A DNA stretch of 64,000 nt from Siculibacillus sp. (GTDB lineage: Bacteria > Pseudomonadota > Alphaproteobacteria > Rhizobiales > Ancalomicrobiaceae): positions 1-64,000 of the forward strand of contig JAOTSD010000011.1 of the NCBI GenBank assembly GCA_030247555.1, written 5' to 3'. Position numbers and translations under genes: made by a program. Below, piece after piece: positions 26,140 through 35,038 of this stretch. The notes beneath the pieces are model-generated. The model saw only the letters and a program-made list of their open reading frames with translations. It made no database searches and had not been told where the DNA came from. Position 1 is the stretch's first letter; every line of letters begins with the position of its first letter.

Positions 26140-26970
26140 TCAACGTTGAATCAGGATGCTCTGCAGGCCGACCACCAGACCGCTCCGGTCGATCGAATCG
26201 ACCAGACCGAGCAGTTCTCCCGCGGCCCTCCGCCCGTCGAGCCGCCGCAACGACGTCACCAGGGCGGTGAGTTCGCGGTCGGTCGCCAAGGCGACGATCT
26301 GCTCGACCCCTTCCGGCTCGCTCGCCGTCAGTTGGATCTGGACGTCGCCCTCCGCGACCGGTCGATCTCCTCTCAGAGGATACAACAGGCTCACCTTCCC
26401 GTCCCCCGCCACGGAGGCGACGACGATCGCCCGGCCGGCGCTCTTCGGCAGGGTCAGGTCGATGTCGGCACCGAGCCGAAAGCTGCGCCCGTCGGGTGAC
26501 AGACGGATGGCCTGCCCGCCGGACTGGACGAAATCGCGGACCCGTCGCAACAGCGCGACGCGATCTGCGGCGGCCGGCAGATCTCCTGGCCCGATCCGCC
26601 GTGCCACCACCTCGTCGCGCTCGCGCAGATCGCCGCTGCCGGCATCCCACTGCAGATCGGAGAGCGCATCGGCGGCGACGAGTTCGATCGGCGCCACGCG
26701 GGCCTGCGGCGGCGTGGCGGCGGCCACGGTGGCATTCTTCACGGCGATCCGAACCGGCGCCACCGGGGCCTTCGGCGCGGGGGCGTCCGCTCGCCCCGGG
26801 TCGAGCGGCAGGTCGACCGCCAGATCGGTGCGAACCGACCGGGTGACGCCCGCCGGCGAAGACCCCGCCGACTCGCGATCGGGGAAGGCCCGGGCGAAGA
26901 CGATCGCCGTCGCGCCGACCGCGACGACGGCGGCGATTACTCGACCTCTCGACGTTCCTGCCATCACCAC
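26140..26970 (-). CDS. Membrane-anchored DUF4384-like protein
   Basis: 276 aa. An N-terminal membrane helix or uncleaved signal (about 10-28) is followed by an Ala/Pro-rich linker and a C-terminal domain (about 120-270). This domain contains GRAIVVASVAGDGKVSLLYPL and VEQIVALATDRELTALV, the two signature strands of DUF4384-type domains. It has no catalytic motif. It ends 16 nt before the start of the trypsin/pseudo-caspase gene, so they are co-transcribed. The ectodomain probably faces the periplasm and could interact with the related domains of the protease and of the PpkA kinase. Family assignment is from pattern and is not certain. Confidence 0.68.
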   Translation of the reverse strand: MVMAGTSRGRVIAAVVAVGATAIVFARAFPDRESAGSSPAGVTRSVRTDLAVDLPLDPGRADAPAPKAPVAPVRIAVKNATVAAATPPQARVAPIELVAADALSDLQWDAGSGDLRERDEVVARRIGPGDLPAAADRVALLRRVRDFVQSGGQAIRLSPDGRSFRLGADIDLTLPKSAGRAIVVASVAGDGKVSLLYPLRGDRPVAEGDVQIQLTASEPEGVEQIVALATDRELTALVTSLRRLDGRRAAGELLGLVDSIDRSGLVVGLQSILIQR

Positions 26971-27074
26971 CGCCGCTGCGCTCCTCCTCGTCGGCCGTAC
27001 CGACCGCCGTCGTTCCCTCGAGACCGCCGCACGTCGCCGCTCCGGCGGCCGCGGTTCCGCTCACCCCGCCCCGA

Positions 27075-27398
27075 TCAGGGCAGCGGGGCCTTGATCTTCA
27101 ACCGCCACATCCCGCTCTGGTCGACGTGGCCGGCATAGGTCAGCACGTCCCAACGACGCTCCACCGAAGCGAACCAGGCGACGAGATCTCCGATCGCCGC
27201 ACGCAGGTCGTCGCTCGCCTCGACGTCCGCCCCCTCGGTCTCGGGATGGCGGACGGTGACGATCTGGCCGCCGCCATCGAGATCGCGGCGCGGCTCGATG
27301 ACGACCTGGAACGCCGTCCACTCCTCCGGCAGGATGGCGAAGATCTCGTCGACGATCTTCTGGTCGAGGTCCCTCTGTTCCTGGGGCAATTCGGTCAC
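27075..27398 (-). CDS. DUF600/YezG-like small protein
   Basis: 107 aa, soluble and acidic, no signal peptide. It starts with a helix (LDQKIVDEIFAILPEEWTAFQVVIEPR) that strongly resembles DUF600/YezG-like proteins, continues with several beta strands, and ends with W-x-L-x-I. Members of that family often act as immunity proteins to secreted toxins, but no cognate nuclease toxin is visible here. It lies between ppkA (55 nt gap) and the DUF4384-like gene. A short palindrome, GGGTCC-N3-GGACCC (27422-27436), lies in the gap on the ppkA side. An adaptor or immunity role in the T6SS is possible but not shown. Confidence 0.6.
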   Translation of the reverse strand: MTELPQEQRDLDQKIVDEIFAILPEEWTAFQVVIEPRRDLDGGGQIVTVRHPETEGADVEASDDLRAAIGDLVAWFASVERRWDVLTYAGHVDQSGMWRLKIKAPLP

Positions 27399-27453
27399 GG
27401 GCTGTCCTTTCCGGTGCCAGCGGGTCCGGCGGACCCGTGTTCGTGTTCTTCGC

Positions 27454-29772
27454 TCAATTTCCGACCACGACGTAACGCGCCGCCGCCGCGATCCGCACCC
27501 CCGCCGCCGAAGCCTCCTTGTCGAGCGCCTCGACGAAGGTGATGACCGGGACGGGCTTGTCGGAGGTCAGCGACGCCAAGCTGCGGTTCGCCGCGAAGGC
27601 GACGACCAGATCGGGTTGGCCACCCTTGACGTCCGCTTCGCGCTTCGCCGCGGTGACGAAGGGCAACAACGATTTTTCGACCGCCGTCGGCGGGGCGACG
27701 ACCCGCGCCGTGCCGTCGCTCTCGACCACGACGACCGACACCAGATCGCCCGGTTGCGCGCCGACCGCGCCGGCGAGCAGCTCGCCGGCCCTGAGATGGT
27801 TCTTGCGCAGCTCGATCTTCGCCTCGGCGCCGCCGCCGGCACGGGCGCGTTTGAGCAGATCGACGATCGGGCACTGCGCCGCCGTCACCTGACGCAGCCG
27901 GATGTCCGCCTCGAAGCCGTGACGGTCGCGGAACGCCTCGTCGAAGCTCTCGAAGGGCACGATCGAGCGCCCGAAGCCTTCGGTCACCAGCCGCCCCTCG
28001 GCGATCACCACCGGGTCGAGGAAGAAGCAGTCGCCCCCGGCGAAGTCCGCGACGAAACGGGCGAGTTCGGCGGTGCCGACCCGCGGCGCGGTCGTCCGAT
28101 CGGTCGGTCCGGTCGGGCGCGGCGGCACACCGGCCGAGGGCGCGCCCGGCTTCGACGTCGATCCCTGCGAGGCCACCGTCGTCTTCTGAGAGGATCCCGA
28201 GGTCAGGAACCACGCCGCGCCGCCGCCTCCGACGACGAGAAGACCGACGATCGCCGCCACCAGCGGCAGGGCGGAGGACTTCTTCGCCTCGCTCGCCACC
28301 CGCGGTGCTTCGACCGGCCCTGCCGGGCGCGACGCCGGTGCGCTTCGAGGCGCGGCGATCGGAGCGGGGGCCGGCGGCGCCCCTCGCCCGACATCGAGCG
28401 AAGGCGGCGGGGGGGCCGATCGAGACGGAGCGGCCGAGGTCCGCGGCGACGCCGATCGAGACGGAGGCGTCGATGGCGGCGGTTGCGACCATCGGCTCGC
28501 CGGCGGTTGAGAAGCGGGAAGCGGCGTCGACGGCGCACGGGACACGGCGAAGGCGCCGGTGCTGCGCAGCGCCGAGACCTCGGCCGAGCTCGCCGGCCTG
28601 GCGACCACCGTCCCGCTGCCGTCGGGCTCGTGCATCGACGGCCCCGGCAGAGTCGGCTCGTGCGGCAGATCGGGCTTCGCGCCGGTGGCGGCGAAGGACG
28701 CCGGGCGATCCGGTTCCGACCGGCCGGTGCGAGCGCTCGGCGCGTCCCAGTCGACCGGCGGCGTCTGGATCGACCGCTGCGCATAGACATCGGCGCGAGG
28801 CATCGCCGAGCCGCCGATCGGGCGTTGCGATCCGAAGGTCGAGGTCGGGACCCGCGGCGCCGCCGACGAGACGACGGTGCGCTCCTCTCCACCCTCGCCG
28901 CGCCCGACGTCGCCGAAGGAGCGATCGAGCTCGCCCGCCAGCCACTCCGCCACCGCCCGCATCGTCGGCGGGCGATCCTGCGGCTCGGGCTGGAGCATCG
29001 CCGCGATCAGCGGCCGCAGCCGGCCGGGGACGTGGTCGAGATCGGGAACCTTGCGTCGCTTCTCGATCAGTTCGACCGGATTGCCGCGCATGTTGAGCGG
29101 CCGGCCGGTGGAGGCCTCCACCAGCACCAGACCGAAGCTGTAGATGTCGGACACGCCGCGCACGTCGCCACCGTTGAGGCCGAGCTGCTCGGGCGACATG
29201 TAATTGTACTTGCCGGCGAGACCGTCGCCGACGATCGTGCCTTCCGACTTGGTCTGGCGAGCGATGCCGAAGTCGATGATCTTGGCCTGGGCGACGTCGC
29301 CCTCGTGGATGATGATGTTGTCGGGCGAGATGTCGCGGTGGATGATGCCGCGCTCGTGGGCCACCTGCAGGCCGGAGGCGACGCGGATGCCGAGCACGCA
29401 CACGTCGACCCACGACAACGGCCCGTCCTTGACGATCTCCGACAGCGATTTCCCGACGACGAACTCCATCGCCATGTAGGGGCGCTTGAGCGTCGGATCG
29501 ACCGAGAAGCCGTAATAGCGGACGATCGCCTCGTGGTACAACTTGTTGAGCGCCGACGCCTCCTTGCGGAACATCGCCATGACCGAGTCGGTCTCGGCGA
29601 GGTCGGAGCGGATCATCTTGATGGCGACGGCGTCGCCGGTCTGGATGTTGTGGCCACGATAGATCTCACCCATGCCGCCCGCGGCGATACCCGTCTCGAT
29701 CTCGTATGTGTCGTTGAGACGCGTACCCGCCGGCAACCAGCCGCGATGAGTCTTGTCGAGGTCCTGGGTCAT
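27454..29772 (-). CDS. ppkA: T6SS-associated Ser/Thr protein kinase PpkA
   Basis: 772 aa. Residues about 22-285 form a complete Hanks-type kinase with the Gly-rich loop GGMGEIYRG, catalytic K52 (VAIK), D147 in HRD and D167 in DFG. A long Pro/Ser/Ala-rich linker (about 290-500) precedes one membrane helix (about 501-524) and a periplasmic domain. That domain has GDLVSVVVVESDG and PDLVVAFAANRSLASL strands resembling DUF4384. In the PpkA/PppA system the kinase phosphorylates the FHA protein (tagH here) to trigger T6SS assembly, with TagF acting against it. The ATG at 29772 overlaps the pppA stop by 4 nt. A kinase with this kind of ectodomain may read the envelope state sensed by its neighbours. 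Confidence 0.92.
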   Translation of the reverse strand: MTQDLDKTHRGWLPAGTRLNDTYEIETGIAAGGMGEIYRGHNIQTGDAVAIKMIRSDLAETDSVMAMFRKEASALNKLYHEAIVRYYGFSVDPTLKRPYMAMEFVVGKSLSEIVKDGPLSWVDVCVLGIRVASGLQVAHERGIIHRDISPDNIIIHEGDVAQAKIIDFGIARQTKSEGTIVGDGLAGKYNYMSPEQLGLNGGDVRGVSDIYSFGLVLVEASTGRPLNMRGNPVELIEKRRKVPDLDHVPGRLRPLIAAMLQPEPQDRPPTMRAVAEWLAGELDRSFGDVGRGEGGEERTVVSSAAPRVPTSTFGSQRPIGGSAMPRADVYAQRSIQTPPVDWDAPSARTGRSEPDRPASFAATGAKPDLPHEPTLPGPSMHEPDGSGTVVARPASSAEVSALRSTGAFAVSRAPSTPLPASQPPASRWSQPPPSTPPSRSASPRTSAAPSRSAPPPPSLDVGRGAPPAPAPIAAPRSAPASRPAGPVEAPRVASEAKKSSALPLVAAIVGLLVVGGGGAAWFLTSGSSQKTTVASQGSTSKPGAPSAGVPPRPTGPTDRTTAPRVGTAELARFVADFAGGDCFFLDPVVIAEGRLVTEGFGRSIVPFESFDEAFRDRHGFEADIRLRQVTAAQCPIVDLLKRARAGGGAEAKIELRKNHLRAGELLAGAVGAQPGDLVSVVVVESDGTARVVAPPTAVEKSLLPFVTAAKREADVKGGQPDLVVAFAANRSLASLTSDKPVPVITFVEALDKEASAAGVRIAAAARYVVVGN

Positions 29773-30563
29773 GAGGAACTCGCCCAGCCGGAGGGGATCT
29801 CCCGCGAAGTGTCGAGCACCGTCGGCTCGCGCCGCCGCACCCGGACCACCACGGCGGTGACGTTGTCCTTGGCGCCGCGCTCGAGCGTGAGGGCGATCAG
29901 CCGGTCGGAGGCTGTCTGCACGTCGACGTCGGGGTCTCCGACGACCGCGCGGATCTCCTCGTCCTCGACGTGACCGGTCAGTCCGTCCGAACACAGGACG
30001 TAGACGTCTTCCGGCCGGAGCTCGCCGCTCACCACCTCCACTTCGGCCGTGTCGGCGACACCGATCGCCCGGGTGATGACATTGCGGCGCGGCCAGAACT
30101 TCACCTCCTCGCGCGTGAGAATGCCGCGAGCGACCAATTCCTCCGCCTCGGAATGATCGCGGGTCAACTGCTCGATGGCGCCGCCGCGTACCCGGTAGAT
30201 GCGACTGTCGCCGGACCAGACGCAGGAATATTCCCGTCCATGGGCGAGCAGGACGACGACGGTCGCACCTATGATGTCGTAGCCGCGGTCCTGCGCGATC
30301 CGCTTCAGCCGCATGTTGGCGAGCGACAGCCGCCGCCCGCTGTCGGTCAGGAGCAGTTCCGGCGTTTCCTGCGGTTGGATCGACTCGAGCGACTCGACGA
30401 CGAGCGAACTGGCCAGCCGCCCGGCCTCGTGCCCGCCCATCCCATCGGACACCGCCCACAGGCCCGAGGCCGTCCGGATGAGAAAGGCATCCTCGTTGAA
30501 GCGCCGGACCCGCCCTGTATCGGTCGAGCCGGCAGCCTCGAAGGTCAATGCGCGATCCGTCAT
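29769..30563 (-). CDS. pppA: PP2C-type protein phosphatase PppA
   Basis: 264 aa, cytoplasmic. PP2C metal-binding motifs are present in order: RRFNEDAF, VSDGMGGHEAG, GDSRIYR, SDGLTGHVEDEEI and DNVTAVVV. It removes phosphate from the FHA protein or kinase and so resets T6SS assembly. It overlaps ppkA by 4 nt (ATGA) and follows tagF by 82 nt. This kinase/phosphatase/FHA/TagF set is the usual T6SS post-translational switch. Confidence 0.94.
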   Translation of the reverse strand: MTDRALTFEAAGSTDTGRVRRFNEDAFLIRTASGLWAVSDGMGGHEAGRLASSLVVESLESIQPQETPELLLTDSGRRLSLANMRLKRIAQDRGYDIIGATVVVLLAHGREYSCVWSGDSRIYRVRGGAIEQLTRDHSEAEELVARGILTREEVKFWPRRNVITRAIGVADTAEVEVVSGELRPEDVYVLCSDGLTGHVEDEEIRAVVGDPDVDVQTASDRLIALTLERGAKDNVTAVVVRVRRREPTVLDTSREIPSGWASSS

Positions 30564-30645
30564 GTCGCTCCTCCGCCTCGACGCACGGCCCCTTCTCTGG
30601 GGTACCGCCCGCCGGTCCTTCCCCGTGTCGCTTCCATCCCTTCGC

Positions 30646-31344
30646 TCAGGCCTGGAAACGGCCGGTCAGGAAGCTCGAAAATCGATGCGGATCGGGCATG
30701 CGCGGTCCCGTGGCGACGATCGCCGGAACCCCGCTCCCTCCGATTGTCCACCAGAAGATGCCCCCTGCATAGTCCGCAGCCGTACGGGCGGTACGCAATC
30801 CTTCGAAGGCCGACGCGGCCGAGCCGTCCTCCCCGCACATCGCCAACTGCCCGTCGGCGCCGAGCGCCGCCCCGGTCGGCAGACGCGGTCGGGGGGCCGT
30901 CCCGGGCTTCGGCAGCCCTCCGAGATCGCGCAGCAGTTCGTCGTAGACCCTATCGTCGCCGAGCGCCGAGAGGAGCAGGTCCTCGGCGGCGAGATACCAG
31001 GCGTCGTCGGGAGCCTGATCGGGCGACAGGATGGCCTCCTCGGTCGTCTCGTCGTCCTCCTTCCAGGCGACCGCGGTCAGCGGGAAGTAGCGCCCGATGC
31101 CGTCGACCGACGGCATGAACACCCCCGCGATGGTGCGCCCGAGGTGCTTGGGTCCGATCCAGAACCGCCAGATCGGCGCGCCGAGATAGATCGGCCGCCA
31201 CTGCGAGCCGAGTTCGATCTGGCTGGCGGCGATACCGCCCGCGATCCAGGGTTCCCACAGGGCGAGAAAGCCCGGGGGCAGTCCTTCGGCGATGAAATCG
31301 CGCTTGGCCGGCAGCTTACCGTAGAGACCGTATCGCATGATCAC
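30646..31344 (-). CDS. tagF: T6SS-associated protein TagF
   Basis: 232 aa. The N-terminal YGLYGKLPAKRDFIAEGLPPGFL and the later WRPIYLGAPIWRFWI and IGRYFPLTAVA segments are diagnostic of the TagF family, a post-translational repressor of T6SS acting upstream of Fha. The GTG at 31344 comes directly after the tssM stop. An ATG two codons later (31338) is equally likely. The protein is a stand-alone TagF here, whereas some rhizobia have a TagF-PppA fusion. It lies between tssM and pppA in the same run. Confidence 0.9.
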   Translation of the reverse strand: MIMRYGLYGKLPAKRDFIAEGLPPGFLALWEPWIAGGIAASQIELGSQWRPIYLGAPIWRFWIGPKHLGRTIAGVFMPSVDGIGRYFPLTAVAWKEDDETTEEAILSPDQAPDDAWYLAAEDLLLSALGDDRVYDELLRDLGGLPKPGTAPRPRLPTGAALGADGQLAMCGEDGSAASAFEGLRTARTAADYAGGIFWWTIGGSGVPAIVATGPRMPDPHRFSSFLTGRFQA

Positions 31345-34300
31345 TCACTGGAGCGTGGCCGGACAGTTGAAGTCTCGCAGGGCGGGGGTGGTCAGCGGGT
31401 TCACCAACGAATTGACGTTGATCTCGTATTCGAAGCTCGCCCCCCGCGCCCCGACCGTCAGGACGACGCCGTTGCCCCTGCGTGCCACCCGGTTGGTGTC
31501 GAGCGTCCGGAACAGCGACCAGGGGCCGATGTTCTCGTAGAGCGTGGTGATGGTTCCCGTGGTGTCGTAGACCGCCGAGATGGTGAAGCGGCCGAGTCCG
31601 ATCGGCCCCGGCCATTGCGCCGAGACCGGACCGGCCGGCAGCGCCGGCGCCGGCGGAGGCGCCGAGCCGAAGATCGGCGCGACCGGCGCCGGAGCCGCGG
31701 GCGGGTTGAACTGCGTTCCGTTGACGTCGGTGCGGATCGTCGTCCCCGCGGTCGCCGGATTGTTCATCGGCCGGATGGCGAAGGCGAAGGCCGGTTGCGT
31801 CCCGCCCTGCGAGAAGAACGCCTCCTTGATGATCTGCGCCCGCTGGAACTCGCCGAGCGAGGCCTGCGACAGCATCTGCCCGACCCGTGTCTCCTTGCGC
31901 CACACCCAGTCGCGCTGCGACATGTCGACGAAGTTCACCAGGTTCTGGGTGAAGAAGCGGTCCATGACGCCGCTCGGCGCGAAGATCCGCCCGAAGTCGG
32001 CGAGCGGGATGTCCTTGCCCGACTTGGAGAAGGGGTAACGGCCGGTGACCACCTGCCGGCAGGCGCCGGTGACGTTCTCCGCCAGCGACTTCTGCAGGTC
32101 GGCGACGATCGAGGTGGCGACGTTGCCCTCGAACTCGTCGGAAGCCCCCCGCAGCAGCTTGTCGAAGGGCGCCGGGAAGCGGTTCGCCGTCGCCCGCATG
32201 GTGGTGATGCTCTGCCGCGTGCCGGCGGACAGTTGCGGCGTGCCGACGCTCTCGGTCGCGACCCCGACCAGCCCCTGGTAGATGTCGTTGAGCGTCACCT
32301 GCATCTGGTCGACCAACCGCGACCCGGAGGCACCGTCGACAGCCAGATGATAGGGCCGGAAATGATCCTCGATGGTGCGGCTGGCGGTGGCGCTGCCGGT
32401 GAACACCACCGTCGGCTTCGCCGGCTCCTTCGGGGCGTCCTTGGCGGCGTCCTTCTGGTCGGCGGGCGGCTTGCGCTCCCGCGTCAGCTGGGTCTGGGTG
32501 CGGATGTCCTCGAAGATCTGCTTGAGCGGCGAGGCCGCCGACGATATCGCCGCCAGCACGGCGTAGCGCGGCCGATCGACCGTCAACGGCTTGATCCGCA
32601 CCTTGGCCAGCGCCGCGTCCCAGGTCTGGACGAAGTCCTTGGCGTACATCGCCAGGATGTCGTCGGCGAGCGTCTCGAACTGGCTCGCCACGACCGACTG
32701 CTGCCCCGCCTCGCCCAGTACCCAGCGATCCTTCTCGATCTGGGCCGCGATGTCGGCGAGCCGGTCGATCAGCGCCTTGTAGAATCCGTCGTAGGTGTAG
32801 AAGGCCGGGACGCGGATGCCGTCCGCACCGACACCGCCTTCGGCGTCGAACACCGTGGAGACGTCGGCTCCGACGCGCCCGAGGATCCAGTCCTTCACAG
32901 CCGCCGATCGTGCCCGCGTCTTGAGGATCTGATAGGCGCGGTCGGCGACGTTCATCTGCACCAGGCTCTTCTGCACCCGGCGCACCAGATCGCCGTCGAG
33001 CTGGACCAGATTGCCGGCCCCGGTGTCGAGGTCGATCATCGCACCGAGGTGGTCGGTGAGCGCCCGGCGCATGCCCTCGCGCTCCGGTCCCGGATAGAGG
33101 GTCTGCTGCCAGTCGCGGGTGAACCAGTCGATCACCAGCGGTTTGTCGAGCGGCCCGAGATGGCCGAGCATCAGATAGACCTTGAAGGTCTCGTAGAGTT
33201 CGCCCTTGTCGTCGCGCCCGGTCGCCTTGCTCTCGAGTGCCCGGACCACCTCTTCCAGCCTGAAGAGCAGGCGCGGCCGCAGGAACCGCTCGAGGGCGGT
33301 GCGGTAGGTGGTGGTCGCCGCCGAAGAGAGCCGGCCGCGCTGCGACAGGCCGAACCCCTCCTCCGTCGGTGTCGCCTCGTCGCGATGCTCGTAGCCGACC
33401 GGCATCTGCCGCAGCGAATCCAGGCGCGGCAACACCAGTTCGAAGCGGCGATCGCCGATCTCGCGCTGGGCGACGAGATCGCCGACCTGCCCGCGGTAGG
33501 TCTCGATCTCCTGCACCGTCGTGTCGATCAGCGAATCGTTCTTCAGGTAGCTCACGGTCCAGGCCGCCACCGCCGCGCCGCCGAGCAACGCGATGGCCAC
33601 GTAGGTGGCGATGGTCACGATCAGGCGGCGGCGCACCGCCGCCCAGTCGGTGGAGACCCAGGCCGCCTCGCCGATGATCACCTTGCCGATGAGATCGGTC
33701 AGGAAGTAGCTGCGGCCCTTGCCGGAGAGGAAACCCTCGCCGAGCGACTCCGCCCCGAAACTCTTGGCCAGCGAGCCGACGATGCGATCGATCGGCGTCC
33801 CCTGTTGCGTACCGGAGGTGAAGTAGAAGCCGCGCAACGTGGCGTTGGAGCGGTAGCGCGTCGGCTCGAAGATCTGTTCGAGGAAGGCGCGGATCGGCTC
33901 CTTCAGCGTGGCGAACTGCGCCGGGAATCCGAAGGAGCGCAGGCGCGCCGCCGGATAGGGCTCGTCCTGCAGCCGGTCGGGCAGGTGATCGGTCAACCGC
34001 TCGGTGAGCGCGTCCATCTCCTCGGCCACCAGGCCGACCATGTTCTCGTTCTTGCGTTCGGCGTTGGGGAAGGTCACCCCCCACACCGAGCGACGCTGGT
34101 ATTCGCCGAGCTGGCCGAAATACTCGATGAATCCGGCCACCAGATCCATCTTGGTGAAGAGCACGTAGACCGGATAATCGATCTTCAGATGCTGGTGCAG
34201 TTCGGCGAGACGGGCGCGGATCGCGGTTCCGTGCGCCTCGAGTTCCGCCGGTCCCAGCGTCAGCACGTCCTCGATCGAGATGGCGATGATGACGCCGTTG

Positions 34301-34920
34301 ATCGGCTGGCGCGAGCGGGTCTTCTTCAGCAGATCGAGGAACGACAACCAGCTCTTCTGATCGGAGCGGGCGTTCGAATCCTGAGTGGTGTAGCGCCCGG
34401 CGGTGTCGATCAGCACCGCGTCCTCGGTGAACCACCAGTCGCAGTAGCGTGTGCCGCCGACGCCGGCGATCGCCGCCGGCGACTGGCCGCGCGCCAACGG
34501 GAACTTCAGGCCGGAGTTGACCAGCGCCGTCGTCTTGCCCGACCCCGGCGGGCCGATGATCACGTACCAGGGCAGGTCGTAGAGGAAGTCGCCCTTGCCG
34601 CCCGACGACGCCTTCAGCGTCGCCAGCGCGTCCTTCATCCGGTCCTGGAAGACCTCCTTGTCGTCCTGGACCTCGGCCTCGGCGGACGCCATGCCTTCGG
34701 CGAGTTGCTTCGACGACTTCCAGCGATCCCAAAGGTAGTAGGCGCCGTAGCCGAGCCCGCCGACCGACATCAGGACGATCATCCCGATGCGGAAGACATC
34801 GCTTTCGAAGGGATGATAGCCGAAGAGATCGAGCAGCGGCGCGGCGTACCAGACGACCGAGATCAGCGCCAACAGCCCGGCGAAGATCGCACCCACATTC
34901 AACCAGACGATCCGTCCCAT
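31345..34920 (-). CDS. tssM: T6SS membrane complex protein TssM (IcmF)
   Basis: 1191 aa. Two N-terminal membrane helices (about 4-30 and 43-64) are followed by a cytoplasmic GTPase-like domain with Walker A GPPGSGKTT at 123-131. A third membrane helix follows (about 432-456), then the large periplasmic part with the IcmF-related and C-terminal DUF1215-type domains. It forms the trans-envelope base of the T6SS with TssL. TssJ, the usual outer-membrane lipoprotein partner, is absent from the locus, as in Agrobacterium. ATG at 34920. The stop is directly followed by tagF. Confidence 0.95.
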   Translation of the reverse strand: MGRIVWLNVGAIFAGLLALISVVWYAAPLLDLFGYHPFESDVFRIGMIVLMSVGGLGYGAYYLWDRWKSSKQLAEGMASAEAEVQDDKEVFQDRMKDALATLKASSGGKGDFLYDLPWYVIIGPPGSGKTTALVNSGLKFPLARGQSPAAIAGVGGTRYCDWWFTEDAVLIDTAGRYTTQDSNARSDQKSWLSFLDLLKKTRSRQPINGVIIAISIEDVLTLGPAELEAHGTAIRARLAELHQHLKIDYPVYVLFTKMDLVAGFIEYFGQLGEYQRRSVWGVTFPNAERKNENMVGLVAEEMDALTERLTDHLPDRLQDEPYPAARLRSFGFPAQFATLKEPIRAFLEQIFEPTRYRSNATLRGFYFTSGTQQGTPIDRIVGSLAKSFGAESLGEGFLSGKGRSYFLTDLIGKVIIGEAAWVSTDWAAVRRRLIVTIATYVAIALLGGAAVAAWTVSYLKNDSLIDTTVQEIETYRGQVGDLVAQREIGDRRFELVLPRLDSLRQMPVGYEHRDEATPTEEGFGLSQRGRLSSAATTTYRTALERFLRPRLLFRLEEVVRALESKATGRDDKGELYETFKVYLMLGHLGPLDKPLVIDWFTRDWQQTLYPGPEREGMRRALTDHLGAMIDLDTGAGNLVQLDGDLVRRVQKSLVQMNVADRAYQILKTRARSAAVKDWILGRVGADVSTVFDAEGGVGADGIRVPAFYTYDGFYKALIDRLADIAAQIEKDRWVLGEAGQQSVVASQFETLADDILAMYAKDFVQTWDAALAKVRIKPLTVDRPRYAVLAAISSAASPLKQIFEDIRTQTQLTRERKPPADQKDAAKDAPKEPAKPTVVFTGSATASRTIEDHFRPYHLAVDGASGSRLVDQMQVTLNDIYQGLVGVATESVGTPQLSAGTRQSITTMRATANRFPAPFDKLLRGASDEFEGNVATSIVADLQKSLAENVTGACRQVVTGRYPFSKSGKDIPLADFGRIFAPSGVMDRFFTQNLVNFVDMSQRDWVWRKETRVGQMLSQASLGEFQRAQIIKEAFFSQGGTQPAFAFAIRPMNNPATAGTTIRTDVNGTQFNPPAAPAPVAPIFGSAPPPAPALPAGPVSAQWPGPIGLGRFTISAVYDTTGTITTLYENIGPWSLFRTLDTNRVARRGNGVVLTVGARGASFEYEINVNSLVNPLTTPALRDFNCPATLQ

Positions 34921-35038
34921 GACCCGTTCCGTTCTGCGATCCCTGTCCCCGGTCGACGGGGGTGTCTGCGAGAGCCTCGCTCACCGCGGCGACGCGGCCG
35001 GAGCACGGCGAGCGAACCGGCGGCGCCGGCCGCGGGTC

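Noticed and set aside
24201..26270. Long plus-strand frame opposite the trypsin/pseudo-caspase gene
   Set aside because: Antisense shadow. The minus strand encodes a full trypsin triad and a signal peptide.
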